A stretch of DNA of 5,810 bases, from positions 1 to 5,810 of the forward strand of contig JBDHFX010000111.1 in NCBI GenBank assembly GCA_039590215.1, written 5' to 3'. The stretch comes from CAMYLR01 sp039590215. GTDB lineage: Bacteria; Gemmatimonadota; Gemmatimonadetes; JACCXV01; JAHWKZ01. A program made the position numbers and the translations under genes. Within the stretch, counting starts at the first letter, position 1. The number at the start of each line of letters is the position of its first letter. Shown one piece after another: positions 1-5,810 of this stretch. The notes beneath the pieces are model-generated. The model ran no database searches. It worked only from the letters and a program-made list of their open reading frames with translations, and had not been told where the DNA came from.

Positions 1-78
1 AATTACTGGGGACCGACCGGCGTCAACCGGGACACCCACATCCTCGTGCGCAAGCTCGAGGGTGCTCCCCGCTGGTGA
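1..78 (+). CDS. narG: Respiratory nitrate reductase alpha subunit NarG, C-terminal end (partial)
   Basis: The window opens inside a reading frame that encodes 25 residues and stops at TGA (76-78). The peptide starts NYWGPTGVNRDTH and ends with EGAPRW. No catalytic residue is visible, so the assignment rests mainly on position: the frame ends 13 nt before narH, exactly where narG ends in narGHJI operons. The Asn-Arg-Asp-Thr stretch followed by a short basic tail is also plausible for the end of the C-terminal molybdopterin-binding domain. NarG is the cytoplasmic-side Mo-bisMGD subunit that reduces nitrate to nitrite with electrons from NarH. The 5' part lies outside the window. The chance that it is another molybdoenzyme subunit (for example NxrA) is low, because the downstream genes are typical narHJI. 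Confidence 0.82.
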   Translation, partial: NYWGPTGVNRDTHILVRKLEGAPRW

Positions 79-79
79 C

Positions 80-86
80 GAGAGGA
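80..86 (+). promoter_or_regulatory. Ribosome binding site of narH
   Basis: GAGAGGA lies 5 nt before the ATG at 92 and just after the narG stop. It decides the narH start: an upstream in-frame GTG at 62 would lie inside narG and would add ten residues with no family counterpart. Confidence 0.7.
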
Positions 87-91
87 CGACT

Positions 92-1516
92 ATGAATATC
101 CGCGCTCAGGTTTCAATGGTCTTCCACCTCGATAAGTGCATCGGATGCCACACGTGCAGTCTGGCGTGCAAGAACATCTGGACCGATCGCAAGGGCACCG
201 AGTACATGTGGTGGAACAACGTGGAGACCAAGCCCGGGACCGGATACCCCACGCTCTGGGAGGACCAGGACAGGTACAAAGGGGGGTGGACGCTAGGGAA
301 GGGGGGCAAGCTCCGCCTGAAGCTTCAGGGCAAGGCGAAGACCCTCGGCAACCTCTTCTACAATCGGAGCCTGCCGGTCCTCGACGACTACTACGAGCCG
401 TTCACGTACCGCTATCAGGACCTGTTCGTCGAAGCCGGGCCGAACTGGGACGACGACTTGGGCGGGTCACCGCTGTACGCCGAGAACGACTTCAACCTCG
501 AAGATCTTTCCGACATCGAGAAGGCGGCGCTCTTCGAGACCGAGCGGATCGTTCATTTCTATCTGCCAAGAATCTGTAATCACTGTCTGAACGCGGGTTG
601 CGTTGCGGCGTGCCCCGCGGGCGCGATCTACAAGCGGGGCGAAGACGGAATCGTGCTCGTGAACCAGGACAAGTGCCGTGCCTGGCGCATGTGCATCTCC
701 GGTTGCCCGTACAAGAAGGTCTACTACAACTGGGGCACGGGGAAGTCCGAGAAGTGCATCCTCTGTTTTCCGCGTCTGGAGACGGGGCAGGCGCCCGCCT
801 GCATGCACTCGTGCGTCGGTCGAATTCGATATCTCGGCCTGCTGCTCTACGATGCGGATCGGATTACGAACGCGGTGACTGTCCCCGACGAGGAACTGGT
901 GGATGCTCAGCGGGACATGATTCTAGACCCGTTCGACCCGGAGGTGATCGCCGAGGCGAACCGGAATGGGATCGATCCCCTCTGGATCGAGTCGGCTCAG
1001 CGTTCGCCAGTCTACAAGTTCGTAAAGGAGTGGCGCCTCGCGTTGCCTCTGCACCCGGAGGCGCGAACGCTTCCCATGCTCTTCTACGTGCCGCCCCTGC
1101 TCCCGGTCATGGGGTCGAAGGAGTCCGGGGCCTTCGAGATCGAGGGCCAGGACTATTTCGGAGAGATCGAAACCGCCCGGATCCCGCTCCGATACCTGTC
1201 GCGTCTTTTTGCGGCCGGGAACGAATCGATCGTCGGCGATGTTGTCAGGAAACTCATCGCTGTGCGACTGCACAGACGACATGAAACCGTAAGCGACTGC
1301 GATCCGGCCGCCGTCGACCATGCGTTGACCGAAGCTGGGCTCGACGCGGAGACCGCCGACGCGATCTATCGCCTCACGTCCCTGCCGACGTTCGAACAGC
1401 GCTTCGAGGTCCCTCCGTACCATCGCGAGATGGCGATCGAGATGATGGACGATCCGCAGACTCGAAAGCAAATGGCCGGGGTTGGATCCCGGAACGAGCC
1501 GCAACGCGGTCCCTAG
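92..1516 (+). CDS. narH: Respiratory nitrate reductase beta subunit NarH (Fe-S electron transfer)
   Basis: 474 residues; NarH passes electrons from the haems of NarI to NarG through four Fe-S clusters on the cytoplasmic face of the membrane. Four ferredoxin-type motifs are visible: C16-x2-C19-x2-C22-x3-C26; C162-x2-C165-x4-C170-x3-C174; C195-x2-W198-x2-C201-x3-C205; and C222-x2-C225-x11-C237-x3-C241. Trp198 replaces a cysteine exactly as in E. coli NarH, where this site holds a [3Fe-4S] cluster. The first motif has the same residue numbers as in E. coli, which supports the ATG at 92. Family blocks such as NNVETKPG, DDYYEPF, CVGRIRYLG and EWRLALPLHPE are recognisable. It is shorter than E. coli NarH (512): a loop between YQDL (107-110) and GPNW (116-119) is missing, and the C-terminal tail is shorter. 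NxrB (nitrite oxidoreductase) is less likely because of the NarJ/NarI partners and the sequence blocks. The stop is TAG, 2 nt before narJ. Confidence 0.97.
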   Translation: MNIRAQVSMVFHLDKCIGCHTCSLACKNIWTDRKGTEYMWWNNVETKPGTGYPTLWEDQDRYKGGWTLGKGGKLRLKLQGKAKTLGNLFYNRSLPVLDDYYEPFTYRYQDLFVEAGPNWDDDLGGSPLYAENDFNLEDLSDIEKAALFETERIVHFYLPRICNHCLNAGCVAACPAGAIYKRGEDGIVLVNQDKCRAWRMCISGCPYKKVYYNWGTGKSEKCILCFPRLETGQAPACMHSCVGRIRYLGLLLYDADRITNAVTVPDEELVDAQRDMILDPFDPEVIAEANRNGIDPLWIESAQRSPVYKFVKEWRLALPLHPEARTLPMLFYVPPLLPVMGSKESGAFEIEGQDYFGEIETARIPLRYLSRLFAAGNESIVGDVVRKLIAVRLHRRHETVSDCDPAAVDHALTEAGLDAETADAIYRLTSLPTFEQRFEVPPYHREMAIEMMDDPQTRKQMAGVGSRNEPQRGP

Positions 1517-1518
1517 TG

Positions 1519-2118
1519 ATGGATATGATCACGCGAACAGGACTTTCTCTTCTCGCCGAAGTGCTCGAATACCCGGGCGACGAGTTGACGGCATCGTGTC
1601 GGTCCCTGATCGGCGAGCTCGGCGAGGGACGGGGCGAGGCGAAGCAGGCGATCGAGGAGTTTCTGGCGTCGATCGAGCCACTGTCGACATCACGCCTGCA
1701 GGAGATCTACGCCGGTACGTTCGATGTGAACCCCGCCTGCTGCCTGTACGCGGCCTATCATCTCCATGGAGACAGCTACAAGCGCGGTGCGTTTATGGCC
1801 GGGCTGAACCGGGAATACCGGGAACGCGGATTCGAACCGGGCAACGATCTCCCTGATCATTTACCAGTCATGTTCCGGTTCCTGTCGCAACTGGAGGATC
1901 CCGAGCTCGCGTCGGGACTGCTCGTGCACGCCATCCTCCCCGCGCTGGCACACATCGTCAGGGCCTTTGAGGTCACCGACAACGTATATGCGAAGTTGCT
2001 ACAGACGGTCCTGCATGCGCTCAAACCTGACGATTACGTAATGCCCGAGAGCGTAGCGAGGGAGCTCCCGCTCCTCGACAGGGACGCCACTCAGCTGCGA
2101 GGTGCGGCTCATGTCTGA
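1519..2118 (+). CDS. narJ: Nitrate reductase assembly chaperone NarJ (TorD/DmsD-like family)
   Basis: 199 residues from the ATG at 1519. NarJ is a cytoplasmic, mostly helical chaperone that binds apo-NarG, allows Mo-cofactor and Fe-S insertion, and holds NarGH until it docks on NarI. Visible family marks are an N-terminal LLAEVLEYP block (about residues 11-19), HGDSYKRG at 83-90 (HGES..RG in E. coli NarJ) and the hallmark LPDHLP at 111-116, followed by a helical half with many Leu and Ala. It is shorter than E. coli NarJ (236), mainly at the C-terminus. The start is uncertain. TAGTGATGGATATG at the junction offers GTG 1516 (overlapping the narH stop by one base), ATG 1519 or ATG 1525, and no good Shine-Dalgarno precedes any of them, so translation probably depends on coupling to narH. 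The 3' end overlaps narI by 8 nt. Confidence 0.95.
   Translation: MDMITRTGLSLLAEVLEYPGDELTASCRSLIGELGEGRGEAKQAIEEFLASIEPLSTSRLQEIYAGTFDVNPACCLYAAYHLHGDSYKRGAFMAGLNREYRERGFEPGNDLPDHLPVMFRFLSQLEDPELASGLLVHAILPALAHIVRAFEVTDNVYAKLLQTVLHALKPDDYVMPESVARELPLLDRDATQLRGAAHV
2099..2104 (+). promoter_or_regulatory. Ribosome binding site of narI inside the end of narJ
   Basis: GAGGTG lies 6 nt before the ATG at 2111. It favours that ATG over the in-frame GTG at 2102, which is part of the same GAGGTG string and would have no binding site of its own. Confidence 0.6.
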
Positions 2119-2800
2119 CTTCATCCTCTTCGCCGGCTTGCCCTATGTGGCGGTCGTCCTCGCGGTCGTCGTCAGCGTTTATCGATTCACGTCGAATCGC
2201 TACTCGTTCTCCAGTCTGTCCTCGCAGTTTCTCGAGGGGCGCCGCCTGTTCTGGGGTTCGGCTCCATTCCACTACGGAATCCTGACGATCCTCGCAGGAC
2301 ATCTGGTCGCGTTTCTGTTCCCGCGAAGCATCGTGTGGTTCAACGGCGTACCGATCCGGCTATATGTGCTCGAGATCGCCGCGCTGGCGTTTGGTCTTTT
2401 AACCCTTGTTGGCCTTGTCCTGCTCATTTACCGGAGGCTGACCAATCAACGTGTGCACGCGGTGACGTCGAAGATGGACGCGGTGCTCCTGGTTCTCCTG
2501 TTGACAATGGTCGTCAGCGGCACATACACCGCGATTTTCCATCGTTGGGGATCGGCGTGGTTCGTCCACACCGCGACGCCGTACCTGTGGTCGCTGGTCA
2601 GGTTCTCGCCTGAACCAGAGTTGGTGGCCTCTCTGCCACTCGCAGTCCGACTTCACATCCTGAACGCGTGGGTGCTTATCGCAGTTATCCCGTTCACGCG
2701 TCTCGTGCATTTCCTGATCGTTCCTTTCGGGTACCTGTGGCGTCCGTACCAACTGGTGATCTGGAACCGCCGGAAGCACGAGGGGGATGTGCTTTCCTGA
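2111..2800 (+). CDS. narI: Respiratory nitrate reductase gamma subunit NarI (dihaem cytochrome b)
   Basis: 229 residues, close to the 225 of E. coli NarI. This membrane subunit oxidises quinol on the periplasmic side and sends electrons through two b haems to NarH. Five hydrophobic segments are visible at about residues 3-25, 52-72, 84-107, 123-143 and 182-203. The four haem-ligand histidines are His54 and His64 in TM2 and His182 and His200 in TM5. Their spacings (10 and 18) match E. coli His56/His66 and His187/His205, so both haems should be present. An SSQFLEG block precedes TM2, and a basic tail ends in the WNRRKHEG region, as in the family. The ATG at 2111 overlaps narJ by 8 nt (ATGTCTGA), implying coupled translation of chaperone and membrane anchor. 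The GTG at 2102 would add three residues and is less favoured. Confidence 0.96.
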   Translation: MSDFILFAGLPYVAVVLAVVVSVYRFTSNRYSFSSLSSQFLEGRRLFWGSAPFHYGILTILAGHLVAFLFPRSIVWFNGVPIRLYVLEIAALAFGLLTLVGLVLLIYRRLTNQRVHAVTSKMDAVLLVLLLTMVVSGTYTAIFHRWGSAWFVHTATPYLWSLVRFSPEPELVASLPLAVRLHILNAWVLIAVIPFTRLVHFLIVPFGYLWRPYQLVIWNRRKHEGDVLS

Positions 2801-2843
2801 AATAACGAGCGTCGACACAAGCTTCGTCTGAGGGTCTGTCATC
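2801..2843 (+). other. Short gap between narI and the first narK
   Basis: These 43 nt are the longest untranslated stretch in the window. I saw no hairpin with a T-run and no FNR-type TTGAT-N4-ATCAA palindrome. It contains the binding site for the next gene. The simplest reading is read-through from narI into the transporter genes. Confidence 0.6.
2830..2834 (+). promoter_or_regulatory. Ribosome binding site of the first narK (supports a GTG start)
   Basis: GAGGG sits 9 nt before the GTG at 2844. The next in-frame ATG codons (residues 28 and 29) fall within the first membrane helix, so the GTG is the only start that keeps TM1 whole. Confidence 0.6.
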
Positions 2844-4328
2844 GTGCAGGAGACTGCTACCGCCAAATCGCACAAAGCCCTGTTCCTCAACACGCTGGCT
2901 TTTACCGTTTGTTTCGCGGCGTGGATGATGAACGGCGTGCTGGTCACCTTCTTGTCTTCAAATCAAGTGTTCGATTGGGGGCCGGTCGAAATCGGCTGGC
3001 TGATGGGGATTCCCGTCCTGGCTGGTTCGATCTTCCGCCTCCCGGCGGGAATGTTGACCGACAAGTTCGGTGGCAAGCCGGTCTACGGTACGCTGCTATT
3101 TGTTTGCGCTGTTCCGATGTACCTGCTCTCTTACGCCGACACCTTTTTCGAGTTCGCGATCTACAGCTTCGGTTTCGGCCTCGCGGGCGTGAGTTTTGCG
3201 ATCGGGATCGCGTTCACCTCCGTTTGGTATCCCAGGGCGAATCAGGGAACGGCCCTCGGGATCTTTGGCGCCGGCAACGCGGGGGCGGCCTTGACGACGT
3301 TGCTCGCGCCATCGCTGTTGGGCCGGCTGACCGATCAGGGCGCGAATATCGAGGGGTGGCGAACCCTGCCTGTCATCTACGCGGGCATCCTGGCGGGGAT
3401 GGGCGCGCTCTTCTTCCTGTTCGCCGAGAACAAGAAGCCCGCTTCTTCAGGCAGGGGCGTCGCGGAGATGTTGCATCCGCTCAAAAGCATACGGGTATGG
3501 CGATTTGGTCTCTACTACTTCCTGGTGTTCGGTTGTTTTGTCGCGTTTTCACAGTGGCTGGTTCCGTATTTTGTCAACGTCTACTACCTGCCCCTCGTCA
3601 CGGCGGGGATCTTTGCCGCACTGTTCAGCTTTCCCTCCGGAGTGATCCGGGCTCTGGGCGGGTGGTTATCCGACAAGCTCGGCGCCCGGAAGGTGATGTA
3701 CGGGGTTTTGGGATCCTCGGTCGTCATCAGCCTCATGCTGACCGTCCCGAAGATGGACATCTACTCTCCCGGCCGCGGGGTGATGGCCAAGCGCGGCGGC
3801 GTTGTCACCGAGGTCTCCGAGGCCGTCGTTGCCGTTGATGAGCAGCGGTACGCGCTCGTCAAGCGGCCGAACCCGAACGAGCCTGCGGAAGACGATGTTC
3901 TCGTCTTCCCGACGAAGAACGCCTGGCAGGAGCCCGCTGTCGAGACGGGTCAAAGTGTCGAAGCCAAAGAGCTTCTGGCGAGAGGCGTGACGCGGATCTA
4001 CTTCCAGGCAAACGTTTGGATATTCGCAGTCCTGGTGATTCTCCTCGGAAGCATCTGGGGGGTAGGAAAAGCCGCCGTGTACAAGCACATACCGGACTAC
4101 TTCCCAGAAGAAGTAGGAGTTGTCGGAGGCATGGTGGGCGTGCTGGGAGGTCTCGGAGGTTTCTTCTGTCCGATCATCTTCGGTTACCTGCTGGAGTGGA
4201 CGGGTCTGTGGACCAGCTGCTGGATGTTCATGCTGGCTCTGTCGGTCGTGTGCTTGGTCTGGATGCATCGAGTGATCCAGTCCATGCTACACGAGAAGTA
4301 CCCCGAAGAGATGCGGCGGATGGAATGA
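2844..4328 (+). CDS. narK: NarK1-like nitrate transporter (MFS, nitrate/nitrite porter family) with a soluble insertion
   Basis: 494 residues from a GTG start. It is a 12-helix major facilitator protein of the nitrate/nitrite porter family; NarK1-type members are associated with proton-coupled nitrate uptake. Arg65 in TM2 (FRLPAGMLTDKFGG) and Arg269 in TM8 (IRALGGWLSDKLG) match the two arginines that bind the anion in E. coli NarK (Arg89, Arg305). The first glycine-rich nitrate signature spans about residues 110-147 and includes VWYPRANQG; the second begins near 402 (GSIWGVGKAAVYKHIPDYFP). There is no long hydrophilic N-terminus, unlike the next gene. Residues about 302-388, between TM9 and TM10, form an extra hydrophilic segment not present in E. 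coli NarK and predicted to be periplasmic. The 3' end overlaps the next gene by ATGA. Family membership is secure; the transport mode (symport or exchange) is inferred. Confidence 0.93.
   Translation: MQETATAKSHKALFLNTLAFTVCFAAWMMNGVLVTFLSSNQVFDWGPVEIGWLMGIPVLAGSIFRLPAGMLTDKFGGKPVYGTLLFVCAVPMYLLSYADTFFEFAIYSFGFGLAGVSFAIGIAFTSVWYPRANQGTALGIFGAGNAGAALTTLLAPSLLGRLTDQGANIEGWRTLPVIYAGILAGMGALFFLFAENKKPASSGRGVAEMLHPLKSIRVWRFGLYYFLVFGCFVAFSQWLVPYFVNVYYLPLVTAGIFAALFSFPSGVIRALGGWLSDKLGARKVMYGVLGSSVVISLMLTVPKMDIYSPGRGVMAKRGGVVTEVSEAVVAVDEQRYALVKRPNPNEPAEDDVLVFPTKNAWQEPAVETGQSVEAKELLARGVTRIYFQANVWIFAVLVILLGSIWGVGKAAVYKHIPDYFPEEVGVVGGMVGVLGGLGGFFCPIIFGYLLEWTGLWTSCWMFMLALSVVCLVWMHRVIQSMLHEKYPEEMRRME
3747..4007 (+). 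other. Soluble insertion within the NarK1-like protein, biotinyl/lipoyl-like pattern
   Basis: This in-frame segment (about residues 302-388 of the transporter) is hydrophilic and separates TM9 from TM10. It has alternating beta-like stretches (GGVVTEVSEAVVAVDEQRY, DDVLVFP). Residues 366-381 read V-E-T-G-Q-S-V-x4-L-L-A-R-G, resembling the V-x2-G-x2-V-x4-L-x-x-G turn of biotinyl/lipoyl-like barrels. No modified-lysine motif is evident. With 12-helix MFS topology the TM9-TM10 loop faces the periplasm. The fold is my inference from pattern only; the function is unknown. Confidence 0.5.
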
Positions 4329-5810
4329 GCAGCGACGGCGATCACACGAGCAGCCGGCTCTCCCGCTGGGATCCGGACGACGAGCAGTTCTGGGAAGAGA
4401 CGGGTCGGCGCGTCGCGATGCGCAACCTCATCGTCTCGATCCCCAATCTGCTGTGCGGCTTTGCCGTGTGGTTGTACTGGGGCATGGTCGCGAAGTTCAT
4501 CCAACGGCTTCACTTCGCCGACGAGACCCTGTTCGACTTCACTTTCATGAATGGTGGGGAGCCCTACGGCGGCGACGGCTACCGGGCGCTTCTCTTCATG
4601 CTCCCTGCGGTGGCCGGTCTGACGGGCGCGACCCTGCGCGTCCCGAACTCGTTCATGATCGCCATCTGCGGCGGCAGGAACGTGAAGTTCATGACCACCA
4701 CGCTGCTGCTACTGCCGGCGGTAGGCGCAGGAATCGCCCTACAGGACCCCAACACGCCGTTCATCGTCTTCATTCTTCTCGCTGCTCTTGCAGGTGTCGG
4801 AGGCGGCGCATTCGCCTCCTCGATGTCGAACATCAGCTTTTTCTTCCCGAAGCGGATGCAGGGACTCTCGCTGGGGCTGAACGCCGGTATCGGAAACCTG
4901 GGCGTCAGCGTCATGCAGTTCCTTCTGCCATGGATCATCACCTTTGGCGCCTTCGGAAGCCTCGGCGGTGACGGTTACGTCGTTCCCGGTAGGGGCGGCG
5001 GCGAAGTCACCGTTTGGGTTCAGAACGCCGGTCTCGTTTGGATTCCGATCCTCGCCTTCTTTGGCGTGGCCGCGTTCTTCTTCATGGACAATCTACCCCA
5101 GCACAAGTGCGGCCCCACACCGGTCGCGGTCGCCAAGTACCTCTGGCTGACGGCGCTCGGATTTCTGGGTGCTGCGGCGGGTATCGTGTTGTTGATCGTC
5201 CCGTGGGGCGGTTTTCCGGAGCTGCTGAAGATCTTCGTCCTGATCGCCGTGGCGGTGATCATCACGCTGGCGGCGATGCGGTATCTGACTCCCCTGGAGA
5301 CCAAGGAGAATCTGGTTCACCAGTTCTCGATCTTCAACGACAAGCACAACTGGATCATGACGTGGCTATACACGATGACGTTTGGCTCGTTTATCGGGTA
5401 CGCCAACGCGTTCCCAAAGTTGATTGACGATGTGTTCGGCGTAATCCGCGTGGACGCTTTGGGCAACTCGTTGACCGAGAGCATCATCAACCCGAATGCG
5501 CCGTTGTCGTCGAGTTACATCTGGATAGGCGCCGGCGTTGGCGCTCTGATCCGGCCTGTGGGTGGCTGGCTGTCGGACAAGATCGGCGGCGCGCGGGTCA
5601 CGCACTGGGACACGATCGTCATGATCGGGGCGACGATCGGTGCGGGTTGGTACGTATCGCTTGCCAACCAGTCGCTGAACCCCGAGCAGTATTTCCTTCC
5701 ATTCCTGTTGCTGTTCATCCTTCTGTTCGCGACGACCGGCATCGGCAACGGGTCGACCTTTCGCATGGTGCCGATGATCTTCTCGAAGGAGATGGCCGGT
5801 CCCGTCCTGG
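4325..5810 (+). CDS. narK: NarK2-like nitrate/nitrite antiporter (MFS), 3' end beyond window
   Basis: An open frame of 495 codons runs from the ATG at 4325 to the window edge without a stop. It resembles E. coli NarK, which exchanges nitrate for nitrite across the inner membrane. The N-terminus has the hydrophilic NarK-type lead (WDPDDEQFWEETGRRVAMRN, residues 15-34) before TM1. Arg105 (TLRVPNSF...CGGRN) and Arg410 (LIRPVGGWLSDKIGG) match the anion-binding Arg89 and Arg305. The first nitrate signature spans about 157-199 (ASSMSNISFFFPKRMQG, residues 164-180) and the second about 472-486 (GIGNGSTFRMVPMIF). By alignment with E. coli NarK roughly 80-90 residues, the last helices, are missing because the window ends. 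The two arginines are 305 residues apart instead of 216; most of the excess is two extra hydrophobic segments at about 271-321. Its start overlaps the previous stop (ATGA), so the two transporters are probably translated together. Confidence 0.93.
   Translation, partial: MSSDGDHTSSRLSRWDPDDEQFWEETGRRVAMRNLIVSIPNLLCGFAVWLYWGMVAKFIQRLHFADETLFDFTFMNGGEPYGGDGYRALLFMLPAVAGLTGATLRVPNSFMIAICGGRNVKFMTTTLLLLPAVGAGIALQDPNTPFIVFILLAALAGVGGGAFASSMSNISFFFPKRMQGLSLGLNAGIGNLGVSVMQFLLPWIITFGAFGSLGGDGYVVPGRGGGEVTVWVQNAGLVWIPILAFFGVAAFFFMDNLPQHKCGPTPVAVAKYLWLTALGFLGAAAGIVLLIVPWGGFPELLKIFVLIAVAVIITLAAMRYLTPLETKENLVHQFSIFNDKHNWIMTWLYTMTFGSFIGYANAFPKLIDDVFGVIRVDALGNSLTESIINPNAPLSSSYIWIGAGVGALIRPVGGWLSDKIGGARVTHWDTIVMIGATIGAGWYVSLANQSLNPEQYFLPFLLLFILLFATTGIGNGSTFRMVPMIFSKEMAGPVL
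5135..5287 (+). other. Two extra hydrophobic segments in the central loop of the NarK2-like protein
   Basis: Residues about 271-294 and 300-321 are two strongly hydrophobic stretches lying between the helix read as TM6 (about 235-255) and the conserved HNWIMTWLY start of TM7 (from 341). In E. coli NarK this interval is a short cytoplasmic linker. An even number of added helices would leave the orientation of both halves unchanged, giving a 14-helix protein. Hydrophobicity was judged by eye. Confidence 0.55.

Noticed and set aside
62..91. GTG-initiated ten-residue extension of NarH
   Set aside because: It lies within the end of narG, has no family counterpart, and the ATG at 92 has a good binding site and puts the first four cysteines at the E. 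coli positions.
598..1284. Overlapping + strand open frame (228 codons) inside narH
   Set aside because: It is another frame of narH, rich in Arg and Gly with no motif or binding site; typical of high-GC DNA.
923..1504. Long minus-strand open frame (193 codons) opposite narH
   Set aside because: It is a shadow of a GC-rich gene with strong family support on the + strand; its translation is Arg-rich with no recognisable motif.
92..1516. Nitrite oxidoreductase beta subunit (NxrB) instead of NarH
   Set aside because: The sequence blocks match canonical NarH closely, and narJ and a four-histidine narI follow in the order typical of quinol-linked nitrate reductase.
2801..2843. Terminator or internal promoter between narI and the first narK
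   Set aside because: The small palindromes GTCGAC and AAGCTT do not combine into a stable stem, there is no T-run, and no clear -35/-10 or FNR box could be read.
3666..4268. Minus-strand open frame (200 codons) opposite the NarK1 insertion, considered as a cause of the odd segment
   Set aside because: Its product is low-complexity in character (many His, Arg, Asp, Gln) with no motif, while the + frame runs continuously through the insertion with normal codon use.
4453..4971. Plus-strand open frame (172 codons) where the second transporter lies
   Set aside because: Its product is Arg/His-rich noise; the frame starting at 4325 encodes a clear NarK with all signatures and stays open to the window edge.

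Overview
The window is one strand-uniform, tightly packed block of a respiratory (membrane-bound) nitrate reductase operon, all on the + strand: the tail of narG, then narH, narJ, narI, followed by two different NarK-family transporters. The second transporter runs off the right edge. Every junction is short or overlapping: 13 nt between narG and narH, 2 nt between narH and narJ, an 8-nt overlap of narJ and narI, 43 nt between narI and the first narK, and a 4-nt ATGA overlap between the two narK genes. This points to one transcript whose promoter lies upstream of the window. No RNA genes, mobile elements, CRISPR arrays or convincing terminators were seen, and no stretch over 300 bases lacks a gene.

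How the genes work together: NarG (Mo-bisMGD catalytic subunit) and NarH (four Fe-S clusters) sit on the inner face of the membrane, anchored by the dihaem cytochrome b NarI, which takes electrons from quinol. NarJ is the dedicated chaperone for cofactor insertion and assembly of NarGH and is not part of the final enzyme. The two transporters would bring nitrate in and carry nitrite out. The first is NarK1-like (the type usually associated with proton-coupled nitrate uptake). The second is NarK2/E. coli NarK-like (the type usually associated with nitrate/nitrite exchange).

Organism: the DNA is GC-rich (roughly 60% by eye), with G/C-ending codons and one clear GTG start. The gene set implies a bacterium able to respire nitrate. 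The order narGHJI followed by narK1 and narK2 recalls the arrangement known in Thermus and, as a fused NarK1-NarK2, in Paracoccus. The proteins are clearly divergent from the E. coli ones, and the phylum cannot be named safely from this window.

The enzyme itself looks ordinary and intact: all 15 Cys and the one Trp expected for NarH clusters, and all four NarI haem histidines, are present. The unusual points are in the transporters. The NarK1-like protein carries an extra soluble segment of about 85 residues, predicted to be periplasmic, between TM9 and TM10, with a biotinyl/lipoyl-like sequence pattern. The NarK2-like protein carries two extra hydrophobic segments in its central loop, suggesting 14 rather than 12 membrane helices. 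NarH also lacks a loop of about 25-30 residues found in E. coli NarH. I saw no wholly new system here; the transporter insertions are the parts most worth a second look.
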